NCBI GenBank assembly: GCA_027077795.1
Contig: JALWTT010000012.1
Coordinates: 1 to 55,225, forward strand
DNA from: Thermotogaceae bacterium
GTDB lineage: Bacteria; Thermotogota; Thermotogae; Thermotogales; Thermotogaceae
Direction: 5' to 3'
DNA length: 55,225 nt
The first letter of the stretch is position 1; the number at the start of each line of letters is the position of its first letter. Positions 1 to 9,688 of this stretch are shown piece by piece. A program made the position numbers and the translations under genes. The notes below the pieces were generated by a model, which had not been told where the DNA came from, did no database searches, and saw only the letters and a list, made by a program, of their open reading frames with translations.

Positions 1-1
1 C

Positions 2-100
2 CTTTGGGCCTTGGCAGGTGAAAGGAGGATTCTCATACCTAGAGATGATCCCAATCATGCTTGGATAAAGGCATTGGAGCAAGCCGTGAAAAATTGGTAA
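2..100 (+). CDS. C-terminal end of an unidentified protein (partial)
   Basis: The frame opening at base 2 is read without interruption to a TAA at 98-100, giving about 32 residues that end in KALEQAVKNW. The start lies before the window. The next gene, dctP, begins about 25 bases further on in the same direction, so this is probably an upstream member of the TRAP transporter operon. The fragment is too short for me to assign a family; a sugar-acid enzyme would fit the neighbours but that is only a guess from context. Confidence 0.55.
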   Translation, partial: LWALAGERRILIPRDDPNHAWIKALEQAVKNW

Positions 101-125
101 AACTCAGGTGAAGGGGGGATGTGCG

Positions 126-1103
126 GTGAAGAAATTTTTGGTGATTTTACTCGTGGCGGTTCTGGTTATCGGAGCTATGGGTATGTCGAAGAAAGGAAAC
201 ACGATAATACTCAAGGCGGCGGATGACCATCACAAAGGCTATTCCACAGTCGAGGGTCTCTATTTGATGGCAAAACTCGTTAACCTTTGGACAGACGGTA
301 GGATACAGATTCAGGTTTATCCAGGTGCCGTTTTGGGATCTGAGAAGGAGACTATAGAACAGACGCAGATGGGAATAATAGACATAAACAGGGTATCCGT
401 AGCGCCTATGACGAGCCTTTACCCAAAGCTCTCGGTTTTCGCTCTTCCATACATATTCAAGAGTAGAGAGCACATGTGGAAGGTACTTGAGAGCAACATC
501 GGGCAGAACATGCTCCTTGAGCTCAAAAAAGTGGGTCTTATTGGACTTGCATACATGGATTCTGGAGCTAGGAGTTTTTACACCGTCAAAAAACCAATAC
601 TTAGTCCAGCTGATTTGAAGGGACTTAAGATAAGAACACAGAAGAGTCCTGTTATGATGGATATGGTAAAGGCTATGGGAGGAAGGCCAGTTCCGATGGC
701 GTTTGAAGAGGTTTACAGTGCCCTCCAGACCGGAGTCATAGATGGTGCTGAGAATAACCCACCGAGCTACTACGAGACAAGACACTACGAAGTTGCAAAA
801 TACTACTCCTTAGATGAACATGCGATGGTTCCTGAGATACTCGTTATGAGTCTGAAAACCTGGAATGCCCTCTCATCACAGGACAGACAGATAATAAAAA
901 TGGCTGCGATAGCCGCCCAGGAACTCCAAAGAAAGCTCTGGTTGAAAGACGAACAGACGGCTCTTGAAAAAGTCAAGGAAGCTGGTTGTAAGATATATCA
1001 TCCAGATAAGGAAGCGTTTATAAAAGCAGTTCAACCAGTCTACAAGAAATATGCTTCTAAGTACATGGACCTTGTTAAAGAGATACAGGAGATGGGCGAG
1101 TAA
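126..1103 (+). CDS. dctP: TRAP transporter substrate-binding protein DctP
   Basis: This is the extracytoplasmic solute-binding protein of a tripartite ATP-independent periplasmic (TRAP) transporter, which passes an organic acid to the DctQM membrane part. The N-terminus is a lysine pair followed by a hydrophobic segment (KKFLVILLVAV), a typical signal peptide. The region LKGLKIRTQ carries the conserved arginine that binds the substrate carboxylate in this family, and DGAENNPPSYY is the hinge region near residues 206-216. The GTG at 126 is preferred over the GTG at 108 because the SD run AAGGGGGGAT lies at 111-120. The ENNPPSYY signature resembles TRAP proteins that bind sugar acids such as uronates; that specificity is inference. 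It is followed after 2 bases by dctQ. Confidence 0.93.
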   Translation: MKKFLVILLVAVLVIGAMGMSKKGNTIILKAADDHHKGYSTVEGLYLMAKLVNLWTDGRIQIQVYPGAVLGSEKETIEQTQMGIIDINRVSVAPMTSLYPKLSVFALPYIFKSREHMWKVLESNIGQNMLLELKKVGLIGLAYMDSGARSFYTVKKPILSPADLKGLKIRTQKSPVMMDMVKAMGGRPVPMAFEEVYSALQTGVIDGAENNPPSYYETRHYEVAKYYSLDEHAMVPEILVMSLKTWNALSSQDRQIIKMAAIAAQELQRKLWLKDEQTALEKVKEAGCKIYHPDKEAFIKAVQPVYKKYASKYMDLVKEIQEMGE

Positions 1104-1105
1104 GC

Positions 1106-1558
1106 ATGTTCGATAAAACTGACAAAGTAATCATCGCATTTCTTGGAGCGCTTATAGTGTTCCTAGTTGTTCTCACCTCCGTCCAGGTTGTTATGAGATA
1201 TGTCTTTGACTCTCCGCTGACCTGGGCGGGGGAGTTTATAGGAATCGTGATGATTTATTTCGGATTGATAGGAGGTTCATGGGGAATAAAACGGGGAATT
1301 CATATAGCACTTGAAGTTTTTGTTCAGCGGTATTTTAAGAGCCTCAAGCTCTTTGCAGATGTTTTGGAAATAGCGTCCTACTGTGCCATTGGAGTGTTCG
1401 AGTTGATTTATGGAATTAACATAGTGCAGCTGTCGAGATACGAAATCCTCCCGGCCACGGGAATAAAAGCTTCTTACGTTTACATGGCTATTCCAGTGGC
1501 TGGAGCTATAATGTTTTTCTTTTCAACCGAGAAGATCATAAAACTTTCCAAGAGGTGA
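1106..1558 (+). CDS. dctQ: TRAP transporter small permease subunit DctQ
   Basis: This 150-residue protein has four hydrophobic segments, the usual size and topology of the DctQ subunit that bridges the large permease and the binding protein. The motif QVVMRYVFDSPLTWAGEF near residues 27-44 is the family hallmark (MRYxFxxPLxWxEE). The gene sits 2 bases after dctP and 4 bases before dctM, so the three are one operon and should be made in coupled fashion. Confidence 0.93.
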   Translation: MFDKTDKVIIAFLGALIVFLVVLTSVQVVMRYVFDSPLTWAGEFIGIVMIYFGLIGGSWGIKRGIHIALEVFVQRYFKSLKLFADVLEIASYCAIGVFELIYGINIVQLSRYEILPATGIKASYVYMAIPVAGAIMFFFSTEKIIKLSKR

Positions 1559-1562
1559 TCTG

Positions 1563-2855
1563 ATGGCCATACCGGTTTTAGTCCTTATAGGATCTTTTCT
1601 CGGTCTTCTCATCTTAAGAGTGCCTATATCTGTGTCTCTAGCGCTCTCTTCATTCCTAACGGCTTTTTCCGTTGGCGTTTCCCCTATGGTTGTTGTTCAG
1701 AAAATGTGTGATGTTCTGGATAATTTTTCGCTGATGGCAATACCATTTTTTATACTTGCAGGTCAGATAATGGCAGATTCCGGGATAGCCGAAAGGCTCG
1801 TCGATTTCTCAAATGTTCTCGTTGGAAAACTCAGGGGAGGTTTAGCGATAGTCAACATAGTTGCGAGCATGCTTTTTGGTGGTATGTCAGGTTCCTCCGT
1901 TGCAGACACAGCTTCCATAGGGTCAGTACTCATACCTGAGATGGTCAAAAAGGGATACGATAGAGACTACTCTGTGGCTGTCACAGTCACTTCTTCCACT
2001 CAGGGTTTGATAATCCCTCCGAGCCACAACGCGATAATCTACGCTTACGCAGCTGGTGGCCTTTCCATAGCCAAGCTCTTTTTGGCAGGAGCCATACCGG
2101 GAGTTCTAATAGGATTGGGACTTATGATTCCAGCGTACTACATAGCGGTGAAGAAAAACTACCCAGCCGGTGAAAAACCAACCTGGAAAAAGGCTTTAAA
2201 GGCCACAAAGGATTCGCTCCTTGGGCTTTTGACGATAGTGATAATAATAGGTGGGGTTCTAAGTGGGGTTTTTACAGCCACTGAGTCCTCTGCAATAGCG
2301 GTCGTTTATGCTTTCATAGTGGCTTATTTTTTTTACCGGAGTGTGAATATTAAGGAACTTTGGAAAATTGTTTTGCGGTCGGTCAAGACTATAGCAGCTG
2401 TTATGTTCTTGATAGCCTCTGCTTCGGCTTTTGGATGGTTCTTGGCATATCTGAGGATCCCAAATGCAATAGCCACAGCCGTTTTGAGTATCTCGTCTAA
2501 TAAATACGTAGTTCTTCTTATGATAAATGTCATTCTGCTCCTGCTTGGTATGATAATGGACATGGCACCACTCATATTGATAACCACCCCTATATTCCTT
2601 CCCATAGCTGAAAAGGTTGGAGTTGACCCGATTCATTTTGGAATAATAATGCTCATAAACTTGGGAATAGGACTTTGTACACCACCTGTGGGGAACACAC
2701 TCTTCGTCGGCTGTATAGTAGGAGAGATGAAGATGGAAGATGTTGTAAAAGCACTGTGGCCATTCTATATAGCTATGGTGGCAGTTTTGATGCTGGTAAC
2801 ATACGCACCTACAATAGCCATGTGGCTTCCATCCCTCTTTGGAAGTAATTTGTGA
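1563..2855 (+). CDS. dctM: TRAP transporter large permease subunit DctM
   Basis: This 430-residue, very hydrophobic protein has the length and about 12 membrane segments of the DctM ion-coupled permease. Family signatures include IPFFILAGQIMADSGIAERL near residues 59-78, the glycine-rich GGMSGSSVADTASIGSVLIPEM near 102-123, and NLGIGLCTPPVGNTLF towards the end. It would move the substrate with a sodium gradient. The SD GAGG lies 7 bases before the ATG. The next gene is convergent (rhaB), and I see no clear terminator hairpin in the 104 bases between them. Confidence 0.95.
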   Translation: MAIPVLVLIGSFLGLLILRVPISVSLALSSFLTAFSVGVSPMVVVQKMCDVLDNFSLMAIPFFILAGQIMADSGIAERLVDFSNVLVGKLRGGLAIVNIVASMLFGGMSGSSVADTASIGSVLIPEMVKKGYDRDYSVAVTVTSSTQGLIIPPSHNAIIYAYAAGGLSIAKLFLAGAIPGVLIGLGLMIPAYYIAVKKNYPAGEKPTWKKALKATKDSLLGLLTIVIIIGGVLSGVFTATESSAIAVVYAFIVAYFFYRSVNIKELWKIVLRSVKTIAAVMFLIASASAFGWFLAYLRIPNAIATAVLSISSNKYVVLLMINVILLLLGMIMDMAPLILITTPIFLPIAEKVGVDPIHFGIIMLINLGIGLCTPPVGNTLFVGCIVGEMKMEDVVKALWPFYIAMVAVLMLVTYAPTIAMWLPSLFGSNL

Positions 2856-2959
2856 GATCTAACACTTATTGGGAACATTGATTCTATTTTTTTCCTTGGA
2901 GCCTGGCCCTTTTCATAAACTGGTTTCCATCCCTCTAAGGTTCGATTAAAACAGAATTC

Positions 2960-4399
2960 TCAGGATTTAAAGCCCTGGCGACGGAGGGAATAATGCAAAG
3001 TGACTTTTTTCCAGGTTTCATATCTTTCTCTCCAGAATTTCACGTTAGATGGTTCATAGGTTTCTATGTGAAACGAGTTCTTTACCACTTCTCTAGCTTC
3101 TTCAAGGGAGCTCATATGTTTCAGTGCCATGAGCTGAGCTAATACGTTTCCAGCTGCAGTAGCTTCAGATGGCCCGGATTTTACCACCTTGCCACTGGCG
3201 TTTGCTAGGGTTTGGAGTATGAGATCGCTTTTCGTCCCTCCACCCACGACGTGTATTACATTGTACGTTTGGTTTGTTATGTCTTCTATATCCTCTATTA
3301 CGCTGGTGAGGTTATAAACAACACTCTCATAAATCATTCTTGCAATTTCTCCTACACTGCTGGGTAGTCTTTGCTTTGTCTTAACGAGGTAATCTCTAAC
3401 CCTTTCACACATCTTATCGGGTTTGAGAAAGATGGGATCATCTGGGTTTATAAAAGATTCTGAACTTGACTCTCTTGCAAGGTCGACAATCTCGGAATAA
3501 TCTCTCTTCCATTCTCTGTTGCACTCTTCTAATATCCACATCCCCGTCGTGTTCTTCAAGAACAGAGTTTTTCCCCCTACACCACCTTCGTTCGTGAAGT
3601 TTTTTCTGAAGCTCTCTTCGTTCACAATAGGACTTTCAAGTTCTACACCCACCAACGCCCAGGTGCCAAGGCTTATGAAGATTCCAGGAGATTCAAATGG
3701 GACGGCTACTACAGCCGCCGCTGTGTCATGAGAGGCTCCGGCAACAACTTTGGGTTTCCTATAGTCTATTACTGTCGCGGGATTTGTAATTTCGGGGAAT
3801 ATCTCGGTGGGAATTTCAAGGCGCTTTGCTATGCCAGTATCCCAAGTTTTCGTGGACACGTTTACAAGCTGTGTCGTAGTGGCGAGTGTGTATTCTTCCA
3901 CCATCTCACCGGAGAACCAGTAGTTGAATGCATCGGCTATCATTAGAAATTTATCAGCTACCTGGAGAAGGGGATCCTGCTCCACAACCATTGAGTATAA
4001 CTGATATATAGTGTTTATGGGCATGAATTGTATGCCTGTCGAATTGTAAATTTCTTGTGCTTTCAACACATCCAAGGCTTTCTCCATGATCCCTTCAGTT
4101 CTGGAATCCCGGTAGTGGTAAGGAAGAAGCAGTAATCTTCCTTTGGAATCGAACAGAGCAAAATCAACTCCCCAGGAGTCGAACGATATGGAGTCGGCGT
4201 CTGTACCTAACAAAATATCCTCTATGCTTTTGAGAAGCGATGGAATATCCCAAAATAGCCCTTCCCCGTGCCTGAAGGGAATAGCTACACTACGTGTCCT
4301 GAATCTTCCAAGTTCTTTTAATGATATTTTTCCCTTTGAAAACACCGAAATGTAGATCTTTACATTTGTTGCACCAAGATCAACTGCCAGTAGCTTCAC
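2960..4399 (-). CDS. rhaB: FGGY sugar kinase, probably rhamnulokinase
   Basis: This 479-residue protein is an FGGY-family carbohydrate kinase. The N-terminal phosphate-binding loop reads VDLGATNVKIY, and the stretch SFDSWGVDFALFDSKGRLL followed by PYHYRDSRT is the pattern of rhamnulokinase rather than fuculokinase or glycerol kinase. The second ATPase motif is VVGGGTKSDLILQTLANASG near residues 385-404. It would phosphorylate L-rhamnulose, or a related ketose, at C1 before aldol cleavage. It begins with GTG after a GGGGGAG SD and follows fucU in the same operon. No isomerase or aldolase for the pathway is in the window. Confidence 0.85.
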   Translation of the reverse strand: MKLLAVDLGATNVKIYISVFSKGKISLKELGRFRTRSVAIPFRHGEGLFWDIPSLLKSIEDILLGTDADSISFDSWGVDFALFDSKGRLLLLPYHYRDSRTEGIMEKALDVLKAQEIYNSTGIQFMPINTIYQLYSMVVEQDPLLQVADKFLMIADAFNYWFSGEMVEEYTLATTTQLVNVSTKTWDTGIAKRLEIPTEIFPEITNPATVIDYRKPKVVAGASHDTAAAVVAVPFESPGIFISLGTWALVGVELESPIVNEESFRKNFTNEGGVGGKTLFLKNTTGMWILEECNREWKRDYSEIVDLARESSSESFINPDDPIFLKPDKMCERVRDYLVKTKQRLPSSVGEIARMIYESVVYNLTSVIEDIEDITNQTYNVIHVVGGGTKSDLILQTLANASGKVVKSGPSEATAAGNVLAQLMALKHMSSLEEAREVVKNSFHIETYEPSNVKFWRERYETWKKVTLHYSLRRQGFKS

Positions 4400-4476
4400 A
4401 TGAACTCCCCCAAAACTCTGTGGTATTAAGTTGTCTTGTATACGCGCAAGTCACACTTTTAAAGGATCTGTGGATG

Positions 4477-4896
4477 TCAAGTAACCACTCCTTTTTTCAA
4501 GATTATGTTCGCGTACAGCCTCGTTTCACCTGTCGCTACTATGAAATAGGCTTTCCTCACCCTTTCATAGAATTCAAATCTTTCGAGTGCCTTTATCCTG
4601 TAATCTTCACCTGAATTTTTGAGAATCTCTTCATAGCTTTTCCATACCTCTGGTTTCTCTTCTTTGCCGTTGTCCATGAGAAACGTGTTGTAATCGGTGT
4701 AAGTATCAAGTGGGAGGAATTTCAAGACAGCTTGAAGCATTTCGTCACTTCTCGTACCATCCGCCCTGATTACGGGGACTCCCATACTGTGAGCCGGGAA
4801 ATTCGCATCAACTATCGCTAGTTCATCGCCATGCCCCATTTCCATGAGCATTTCCATGACCTTTGGTGGGATAATCTTGGGAATTCCTTTGAGCAC
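4477..4896 (-). CDS. fucU: RbsD/FucU family sugar mutarotase
   Basis: This is an L-fucose mutarotase type protein of the RbsD/FucU family, which interconverts the anomers of a pyranose sugar so that the isomerase and kinase can use it. Family landmarks are MLKGIP at the N-terminus, GHGDELAIVDANFPAHS near residues 22-38 with the catalytic-site histidine and aspartate, and TRLYANIILKKG at the end. The in-frame ATG at 4902 lies only 2 bases after the SD, while GTG 4896 is 7 bases away and gives the family-typical first residues, so 4896 is chosen. It is the first gene of the fucU-rhaB operon. Confidence 0.88.
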   Translation of the reverse strand: MLKGIPKIIPPKVMEMLMEMGHGDELAIVDANFPAHSMGVPVIRADGTRSDEMLQAVLKFLPLDTYTDYNTFLMDNGKEEKPEVWKSYEEILKNSGEDYRIKALERFEFYERVRKAYFIVATGETRLYANIILKKGVVT

Positions 4897-4956
4897 CTCC
4901 ATCCCCTCCTTTCCTCCGACAGTTCATATTCAGTGAAGTAGCGCCGCTGCATAGCT

Positions 4957-4985
4957 ATTATATTCATCGCTGCTGAAACTCTCAA
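4957..4985 (-). promoter_or_regulatory. Promoter of the fucU-rhaB operon
   Basis: Read on the minus strand the sequence has TTGAGA (4980-4985), a 17-base spacer and a perfect TATAAT (4957-4962). It ends about 60 bases before the fucU start. This is a strong sigma-70 type match, and it lies in the only intergenic gap upstream of the operon. Confidence 0.75.
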
Positions 4986-5085
4986 TGTTCTACGCAGGAA
5001 TTTTTGCATCGCCAGATCTTATATGCTCTGGTAAAGACTGCATGGCGAGGGCAATTGATTTTTTGGATTTCACCGCGGCTGTTCA

Positions 5086-5116
5086 GAAAAAGCGCCCCAT
5101 CTCGGGGCGCTTTTTC
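5086..5116 (-). terminator. Rho-independent terminator with a 13-bp stem
   Basis: GAAAAAGCGCCCC, a 5-base loop and GGGGCGCTTTTTC form a perfect hairpin. On the minus strand it closes the DUF2202 gene, whose TGA stop lies inside the stem, and it ends in a T-run. The A/T-flanked symmetry means it could also work on the plus strand, but no plus-strand gene ends here. Confidence 0.85.
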
Positions 5117-5750
5117 ACTTTCCTTTTCTTCTTCTATGCTCTCCTTTCATTCTTTTTCCCATTTTATCTTTCTTTGCCCTCTTCCCTTTCTCTAAAAGCT
5201 TGCTGAAGCTCTCCAGATGGTTTTTCGATCCCATCTTCAACCTTTCGTAGACGAATCTCACATCTTCGTTATCGACTCCCTTGAGCTTATTTTCTATGTC
5301 TTCTATGTCCAGCTTCTCTATCTCTAATCCTACATTCAGGGCACTTTCTAAGGATCTCGAGCCTCTTTCAACAAGTTCGCCGTAAAGCTTTTGAAACTTT
5401 TCTGTTTTGAACTCCCCTTCTTTGAGATCTTCCACTGGATTCTCAAGACCGTATTTCTCCACCAGAGCCTTCAATGCGTCTACATGAGTTTGCTCGCTGT
5501 TTGATATCCTTTCAAATGCTGGAATTTTCCAAATTTCGTAAAGATGCGCGTAAACGTCTCTAGCTAGCTTCTCCTCCTCAATCATTTCAACTATACCAGC
5601 TACCTCCTCTTCTGAGAGATCTTCTTTTGGCATGGACATCACGATATTGGCTATCGACTTGGGGCGATTTGCCTTACCATTTGGGCCCCCAAGCGCAAGC
5701 GTCAAGGACAGCGCAAAAGCTAGTATCACCAAAACCTGCCACTTTCTCAT
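5115..5750 (-). CDS. Secreted ferritin-like DUF2202 protein
   Basis: The protein begins with a signal peptide (hydrophobic stretch VLVILAFALSLTLALGG) and continues as a four-helix DUF2202 domain. Likely metal ligands are seen in EEEKLARDVY, EQTHVDALKALVEKYG and KNHLESFSKLL, that is the E/ExxH pattern of ferritin-like proteins. The last 22 residues are extremely basic (KGKRAKKDKMGKRMKGEHRRRKGK region). The function of the family is not known; a di-metal centre for oxidation or metal storage is inferred. ATG 5750 is preferred to GTG 5756 because AGGAGG lies 9 bases before it. It is transcribed alone and closed by the hairpin at 5086-5116. Confidence 0.85.
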   Translation of the reverse strand: MRKWQVLVILAFALSLTLALGGPNGKANRPKSIANIVMSMPKEDLSEEEVAGIVEMIEEEKLARDVYAHLYEIWKIPAFERISNSEQTHVDALKALVEKYGLENPVEDLKEGEFKTEKFQKLYGELVERGSRSLESALNVGLEIEKLDIEDIENKLKGVDNEDVRFVYERLKMGSKNHLESFSKLLEKGKRAKKDKMGKRMKGEHRRRKGK

Positions 5751-5888
5751 ATCCACTCACCTCCTAAAGAGTTTCTACAGTGCAGAAGTTACTCTCAAAT
5801 TCTTAGGAAATCCTTTGAATATCCTTAGAAGAGCCTTAGAGAAAAAATTTCATCGCTGGTTTAAAATACTCAAGAACGGAGGTAGAGG

Positions 5889-8669
5889 ATGGAAGACAGA
5901 TGGATAAGGATTAAGGGTGCTCGTGTCCACAATTTGAAAAATATAGATGTTGATATACCGAAAGGGAAAATAGTAGTCATAACGGGACTTTCTGGATCTG
6001 GGAAGTCCTCCTTGGCGGTTGATACCATACATGCAGAAGGTCAGAGGAGGTATCTTGAATCCCTCTCCACTTATGCCAGACAGTTTCTTGGGGAACTCAA
6101 GAAGCCCGAAGTCGAGTCGATAGAAGGGCTTTCACCAGCCATAGCAATAACTCAGAGAAGCGTCTCTCACAACCCAAGGTCTACGGTTGGAACCGTCACG
6201 GAGATATACGACTACCTTAGGATTCTCTATTCGAAGATAGGAATTCCGCATTGCCCAATATGTGGAAGGCCTCTCAGCAAGATGAGTGTGGACGAGATAG
6301 TGAGCGATATACTGAGCAGTTTTCACGGAAAGAAGGTTTTGGTGCTCTCTCCTCTTTTCAACGAGAAGAAGGGAACTTTTAGGAAGGAGCTTGAGGAGAT
6401 AGAGAGGAAAGGTTTTGTCAGGGTTGATATAGACGGGAAGATCAGAAGGATAGAGGAAGTTGGAGAGCTTGACAAGAATAAAAGACACACCTTAAAAATA
6501 GTTGTCGATAGGTTGAACATCCGCGATGAGATAAAAAGTAGGCTGTTCGACAGCGTTGAGATAGCTTTGAAAGAGAGTGGAGGCTTTCTCGAGATAAGAG
6601 CTATGAATTCATCTGATGGAAAGTTCTACAGCGAGAGGCTTTCTTGCCCGGTTCACAGGATAGGTTTTCCAGAGATCAATCCGAAGCTGTTCTCTTTCAA
6701 CAGTCCTTATGGGGCGTGTGAACATTGTCATGGACTTGGCTTCACGACTGAGGTAGATCCCGAGAGTGTCGTTGACGAGAATCTGTCTATAGAAGATGGA
6801 GCGATCGTACCGTACCGCTGGGATGGAAGGCTGAAATGGAGGGTGATAAAGGCCGTTCACAGGAAATTCGGAGTGTATCCAAAAGGGCCTTTCAAAGATC
6901 TTCCAGGGGAAATTAGGGATTTCGTCCTGTTCGGCGATGAGAGTTACGAAGGTGTGGTTAGAAAGGTAAAGAGGTGGTATCAAGAGACTGGATCCGAGGA
7001 TATGAAAAGCTGGATCGAAGGAAAGTTCATAGTGAGGAGAACGTGCCCGGTCTGTGGTGGGAAAAGACTCAGAAAAGAAGCGCTTTCCGTGAGAATACTC
7101 GGAAGGAACATAATCGAGTTCACCGAGATGAGTATAGAGAAGGAGCTGGAGTTCATAAAAAATCTCAAAGAAAAGTTAAGTGACAAGGAGAGGAAAATCG
7201 TAGGAGAAGTGGTAGAAGAGATAGAGAAGAGGCTGTCTTTCTTGGTGGATGTCGGGCTCTCCTATATAACGCTTGACAGAAGCGTGGAGACTTTATCTGG
7301 AGGTGAATCTCAAAGGATAAGGCTCGCAACCCAAATAGGCTCAGGTCTTACCGGTGTCGTGTACGTTTTGGACGAGCCAACAGTAGGACTGCATCCTAGG
7401 GATACCCACAGGCTGATGAATACCCTCAAGAGGCTGAGAAATTTGGGGAACACGGTGATAGTTGTGGAGCACGACGAGGACGTGATAATGGGGTCAGATT
7501 GGATCGTTGATCTTGGTCCAGGCGCGGGTGAGAACGGAGGTTATGTGGTTTATCAAGGAAGTGTGAAAGATCTCTTGAGAAAAGCTCCTGAAGATTCTTT
7601 GACTGCAGCATATCTGACGGGAAAAGTTGAAAGGAGGATTAGGGATAGGAGGAGATCAGATTTTGGGAGTTTGAAAATTGTCGGGGCTAGACACAACAAC
7701 CTGAAGAGTATAACTGTGGAGATTCCACTTGGGAAATTCGTCGTTGTGACAGGAGTATCAGGTTCCGGGAAGTCTTCACTTGTAATGGATACTCTGTACC
7801 CAGCTCTTAGGAACATAATAGATGGAGCGAGGATGAGAACCGGTGAATTCGAAAAAATCGAAGGTGTTGAAAAGATCTCAAGGGTGATAGCAATAGATCA
7901 ATCTCCCATCGGAAGGACACCGAGAAGCACTCCAGCGACTTACACCAAGGTTTTTGACGAAATAAGGAGTCTGTTTGCCATGCTTCCCGAATCGAGAGCC
8001 AGGGGGTATACGAAAAGCAGGTTCTCGTTTAACCTCAAAGGTGGAAGGTGCGAGGCTTGTCAGGGTCAGGGATATGTGAAGATAGAGATGCTTTTCATGC
8101 CAGATGTTTATGTGGAGTGTGATGTTTGCCATGGAAAGAGGTACAACTCCGAGACACTTCAGGTTAAGTACAAAGGAAAGAGCATTGCGGATGTTCTCGA
8201 TATGAGTGTTGATGAGGCTTTGGAATTTTTCAGGAATGTTCCAAAGGTGAAGAAAATCCTTCAGGTTCTGCATGATGTTGGACTTGGATACATAAAGCTT
8301 GGTCAACCTGCAACTACTCTATCTGGTGGAGAAGCTCAGAGGGTAAAACTCGCTTCTGAGCTCAGAAAGACCGGGACGAGTAGAACTCTTTACATACTCG
8401 ATGAACCAACTGTGGGCCTTCACATGGACGATGTAAAGAAACTCGTAGATGTCCTTCACAGACTCGTAGATCGAGGGAACACGGTTCTGGTTATAGAGCA
8501 TAATCTTGATGTGATATCGAGTGCGGATTGGGTGATAGATCTCGGGCCAGAGGGTGGAGAGACTGGTGGAGAGGTCGTCTGCACCGGAACCCCAGAGGAG
8601 ATCTCGAGGTGCGAAAAATCCTACACGGGAAGGTATCTCAGTGATTATCTGAGAAAAATGGTGGGGTAA
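5889..8669 (+). CDS. uvrA: Excinuclease ABC subunit A
   Basis: UvrA is the damage-sensing ATPase of nucleotide excision repair; it loads UvrB on distorted DNA. The 926 residues have two ABC ATPase halves. The first Walker A, GLSGSGKS, is at 33-40, and the second, GVSGSGKS, is near 626. Both signature motifs ([13 protein letters not shown] and [13 protein letters not shown]) and both DEPTVGLH Walker B regions are present. Zinc-finger cysteine pairs are visible at [15 protein letters not shown] and CEACQGQGY with CDVCHGKRY. The ATG is 6 bases after GGAGG. The last 32 bases overlap, tail to tail, the gene on the other strand. uvrC lies separately at 21.5-23.2 kb; uvrB is not in the window. Confidence 0.98.
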   Translation: MEDRWIRIKGARVHNLKNIDVDIPKGKIVVITGLSGSGKSSLAVDTIHAEGQRRYLESLSTYARQFLGELKKPEVESIEGLSPAIAITQRSVSHNPRSTVGTVTEIYDYLRILYSKIGIPHCPICGRPLSKMSVDEIVSDILSSFHGKKVLVLSPLFNEKKGTFRKELEEIERKGFVRVDIDGKIRRIEEVGELDKNKRHTLKIVVDRLNIRDEIKSRLFDSVEIALKESGGFLEIRAMNSSDGKFYSERLSCPVHRIGFPEINPKLFSFNSPYGACEHCHGLGFTTEVDPESVVDENLSIEDGAIVPYRWDGRLKWRVIKAVHRKFGVYPKGPFKDLPGEIRDFVLFGDESYEGVVRKVKRWYQETGSEDMKSWIEGKFIVRRTCPVCGGKRLRKEALSVRILGRNIIEFTEMSIEKELEFIKNLKEKLSDKERKIVGEVVEEIEKRLSFLVDVGLSYITLDRSVETLSGGESQRIRLATQIGSGLTGVVYVLDEPTVGLHPRDTHRLMNTLKRLRNLGNTVIVVEHDEDVIMGSDWIVDLGPGAGENGGYVVYQGSVKDLLRKAPEDSLTAAYLTGKVERRIRDRRRSDFGSLKIVGARHNNLKSITVEIPLGKFVVVTGVSGSGKSSLVMDTLYPALRNIIDGARMRTGEFEKIEGVEKISRVIAIDQSPIGRTPRSTPATYTKVFDEIRSLFAMLPESRARGYTKSRFSFNLKGGRCEACQGQGYVKIEMLFMPDVYVECDVCHGKRYNSETLQVKYKGKSIADVLDMSVDEALEFFRNVPKVKKILQVLHDVGLGYIKLGQPATTLSGGEAQRVKLASELRKTGTSRTLYILDEPTVGLHMDDVKKLVDVLHRLVDRGNTVLVIEHNLDVISSADWVIDLGPEGGETGGEVVCTGTPEEISRCEKSYTGRYLSDYLRKMVG

Positions 8670-9144
8670 ACTCGTATTCTCCTTCTATGAACGGAACGGG
8701 AAACTTGGTCATATCCCTACTCCAAGCCTTCTCGCCAGCGCTTATCGGGAGAATGAGCTCCCCGTGGATCTTCAAGCTCAAGGCTCCTTCCCATAGGCGG
8801 AACGAATATCCAGCACCAGGGCCTGTCAGATATAGCTGCTCACTCTGATATGGGATCACGACCAGCGCTCTGGCATCCCAACTGACGGAGAAATTTTCCG
8901 TGAGGAAATATGCCACCTCCACAGCCGGAGAGAACATGTAGTACCACTGACCCGATTTTTTCTCATCGGGGCCCATGATGAAGCCAAGAGATCCACCTAT
9001 CTTGAAGTTTTCGACGTTGTAGTAAACTCCAAGGTACGGAAATGCCGCTCCTGATAAAGCCAGTCCTACGAAACAAGAGAAGTAGCCAGCTAGCGTGATG
9101 GAGAACAGAAGAACAACAATGAGGATCGACAAGCTTCTTTTCAT
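8638..9144 (-). CDS. Predicted secreted or outer-envelope beta-rich protein
   Basis: I do not recognise a named family. The 168 residues begin with a signal peptide ([19 protein letters not shown]) and continue with alternating hydrophobic and aromatic strands ([56 protein letters not shown]). This is the pattern of a small membrane beta-barrel or an outer-sheath protein. ATG 9144 is preferred to GTG 9153 because GGGG lies 8 bases before it. It is the last gene of the rimP-nusA chain and lies 5 bases after acpS. Its stop lies inside uvrA, so the two 3' ends overlap by 32 bases without a terminator. Confidence 0.7.
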   Translation of the reverse strand: MKRSLSILIVVLLFSITLAGYFSCFVGLALSGAAFPYLGVYYNVENFKIGGSLGFIMGPDEKKSGQWYYMFSPAVEVAYFLTENFSVSWDARALVVIPYQSEQLYLTGPGAGYSFRLWEGALSLKIHGELILPISAGEKAWSRDMTKFPVPFIEGEYEFTPPFFSDNH

Positions 9145-9149
9145 ACCTA

Positions 9150-9683
9150 TCACCCCTGAGATATATTACCATTTTGGGAAGAGTTTCTCAAAATCATGTT
9201 TCCATATTTCAGAAGTTCGCCCCCAGATCTCTCGACGATATCCTTGGTTTTAAAAGGTCCAAATGGTGAATCTACCTCGAGAAACTCGTCATTTCTGTTG
9301 ACAATTCGGAAATCCTCGATATTTCCCCTTATGAAGACCCCACCTTCTATCCTCTCTAGCACTACGAGTGCGACCGCAACAAGGTCGTGTGAAAGTGACA
9401 AATGAGCAAAGTTGAACACTATGGGAAAGTCCTTGTAGACTCCCATCTGAGGTTTGCCGTTATCTCCAGTGGTGAATTCGATATCTTTGAAGGAGTTCCC
9501 ATCTATTCCGGTTCCCATCGCCTTGAAGAACGCCTCTTTCAGTGCAAACCTTCCAGCTAGATATTCTTTCTTATTCTTTCTCGATTCAAATTCTTTGAGC
9601 TCCCAATCAGTCAGGATCTTTTTCGATAGTTTTAAATCCACTCTATCTATTCTGAGGACATCCACACCGACTCCGACTATCAA
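9150..9683 (-). CDS. acpS: Holo-[acyl-carrier-protein] synthase with a C-terminal extension
   Basis: AcpS moves the phosphopantetheine arm of CoA to a serine of acyl carrier protein, which switches on fatty-acid synthesis. The conserved Asp of VGVGVDVLRIDR and the Glu of GRFALKEAFFKAMGTG coordinate Mg2+, and FAHLSLSHDLVAVALVV closes the core at about residue 112. About 65 further residues follow, which is unusual because most AcpS proteins are about 120-130 aa. The start is taken as TTG 9683, 8 bases after GGGG, rather than TTG 9692, and gives the family-like beginning MIVGVGVD. It lies 5 bases after the glycosyltransferase stop. Confidence 0.9.
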   Translation of the reverse strand: MIVGVGVDVLRIDRVDLKLSKKILTDWELKEFESRKNKKEYLAGRFALKEAFFKAMGTGIDGNSFKDIEFTTGDNGKPQMGVYKDFPIVFNFAHLSLSHDLVAVALVVLERIEGGVFIRGNIEDFRIVNRNDEFLEVDSPFGPFKTKDIVERSGGELLKYGNMILRNSSQNGNISQG

Positions 9684-9688
9684 ACCGA

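Noticed and set aside
147-785. 212-residue minus-strand open frame inside dctP
   Set aside because: It is the antisense of a clear transporter gene, shows no family motif and has no SD.
2856-2959. Terminator between dctM and rhaB
   Set aside because: I could find no stable stem followed by a T-run; only a short repeated CCATCCCTCT, one copy of which lies in dctM.
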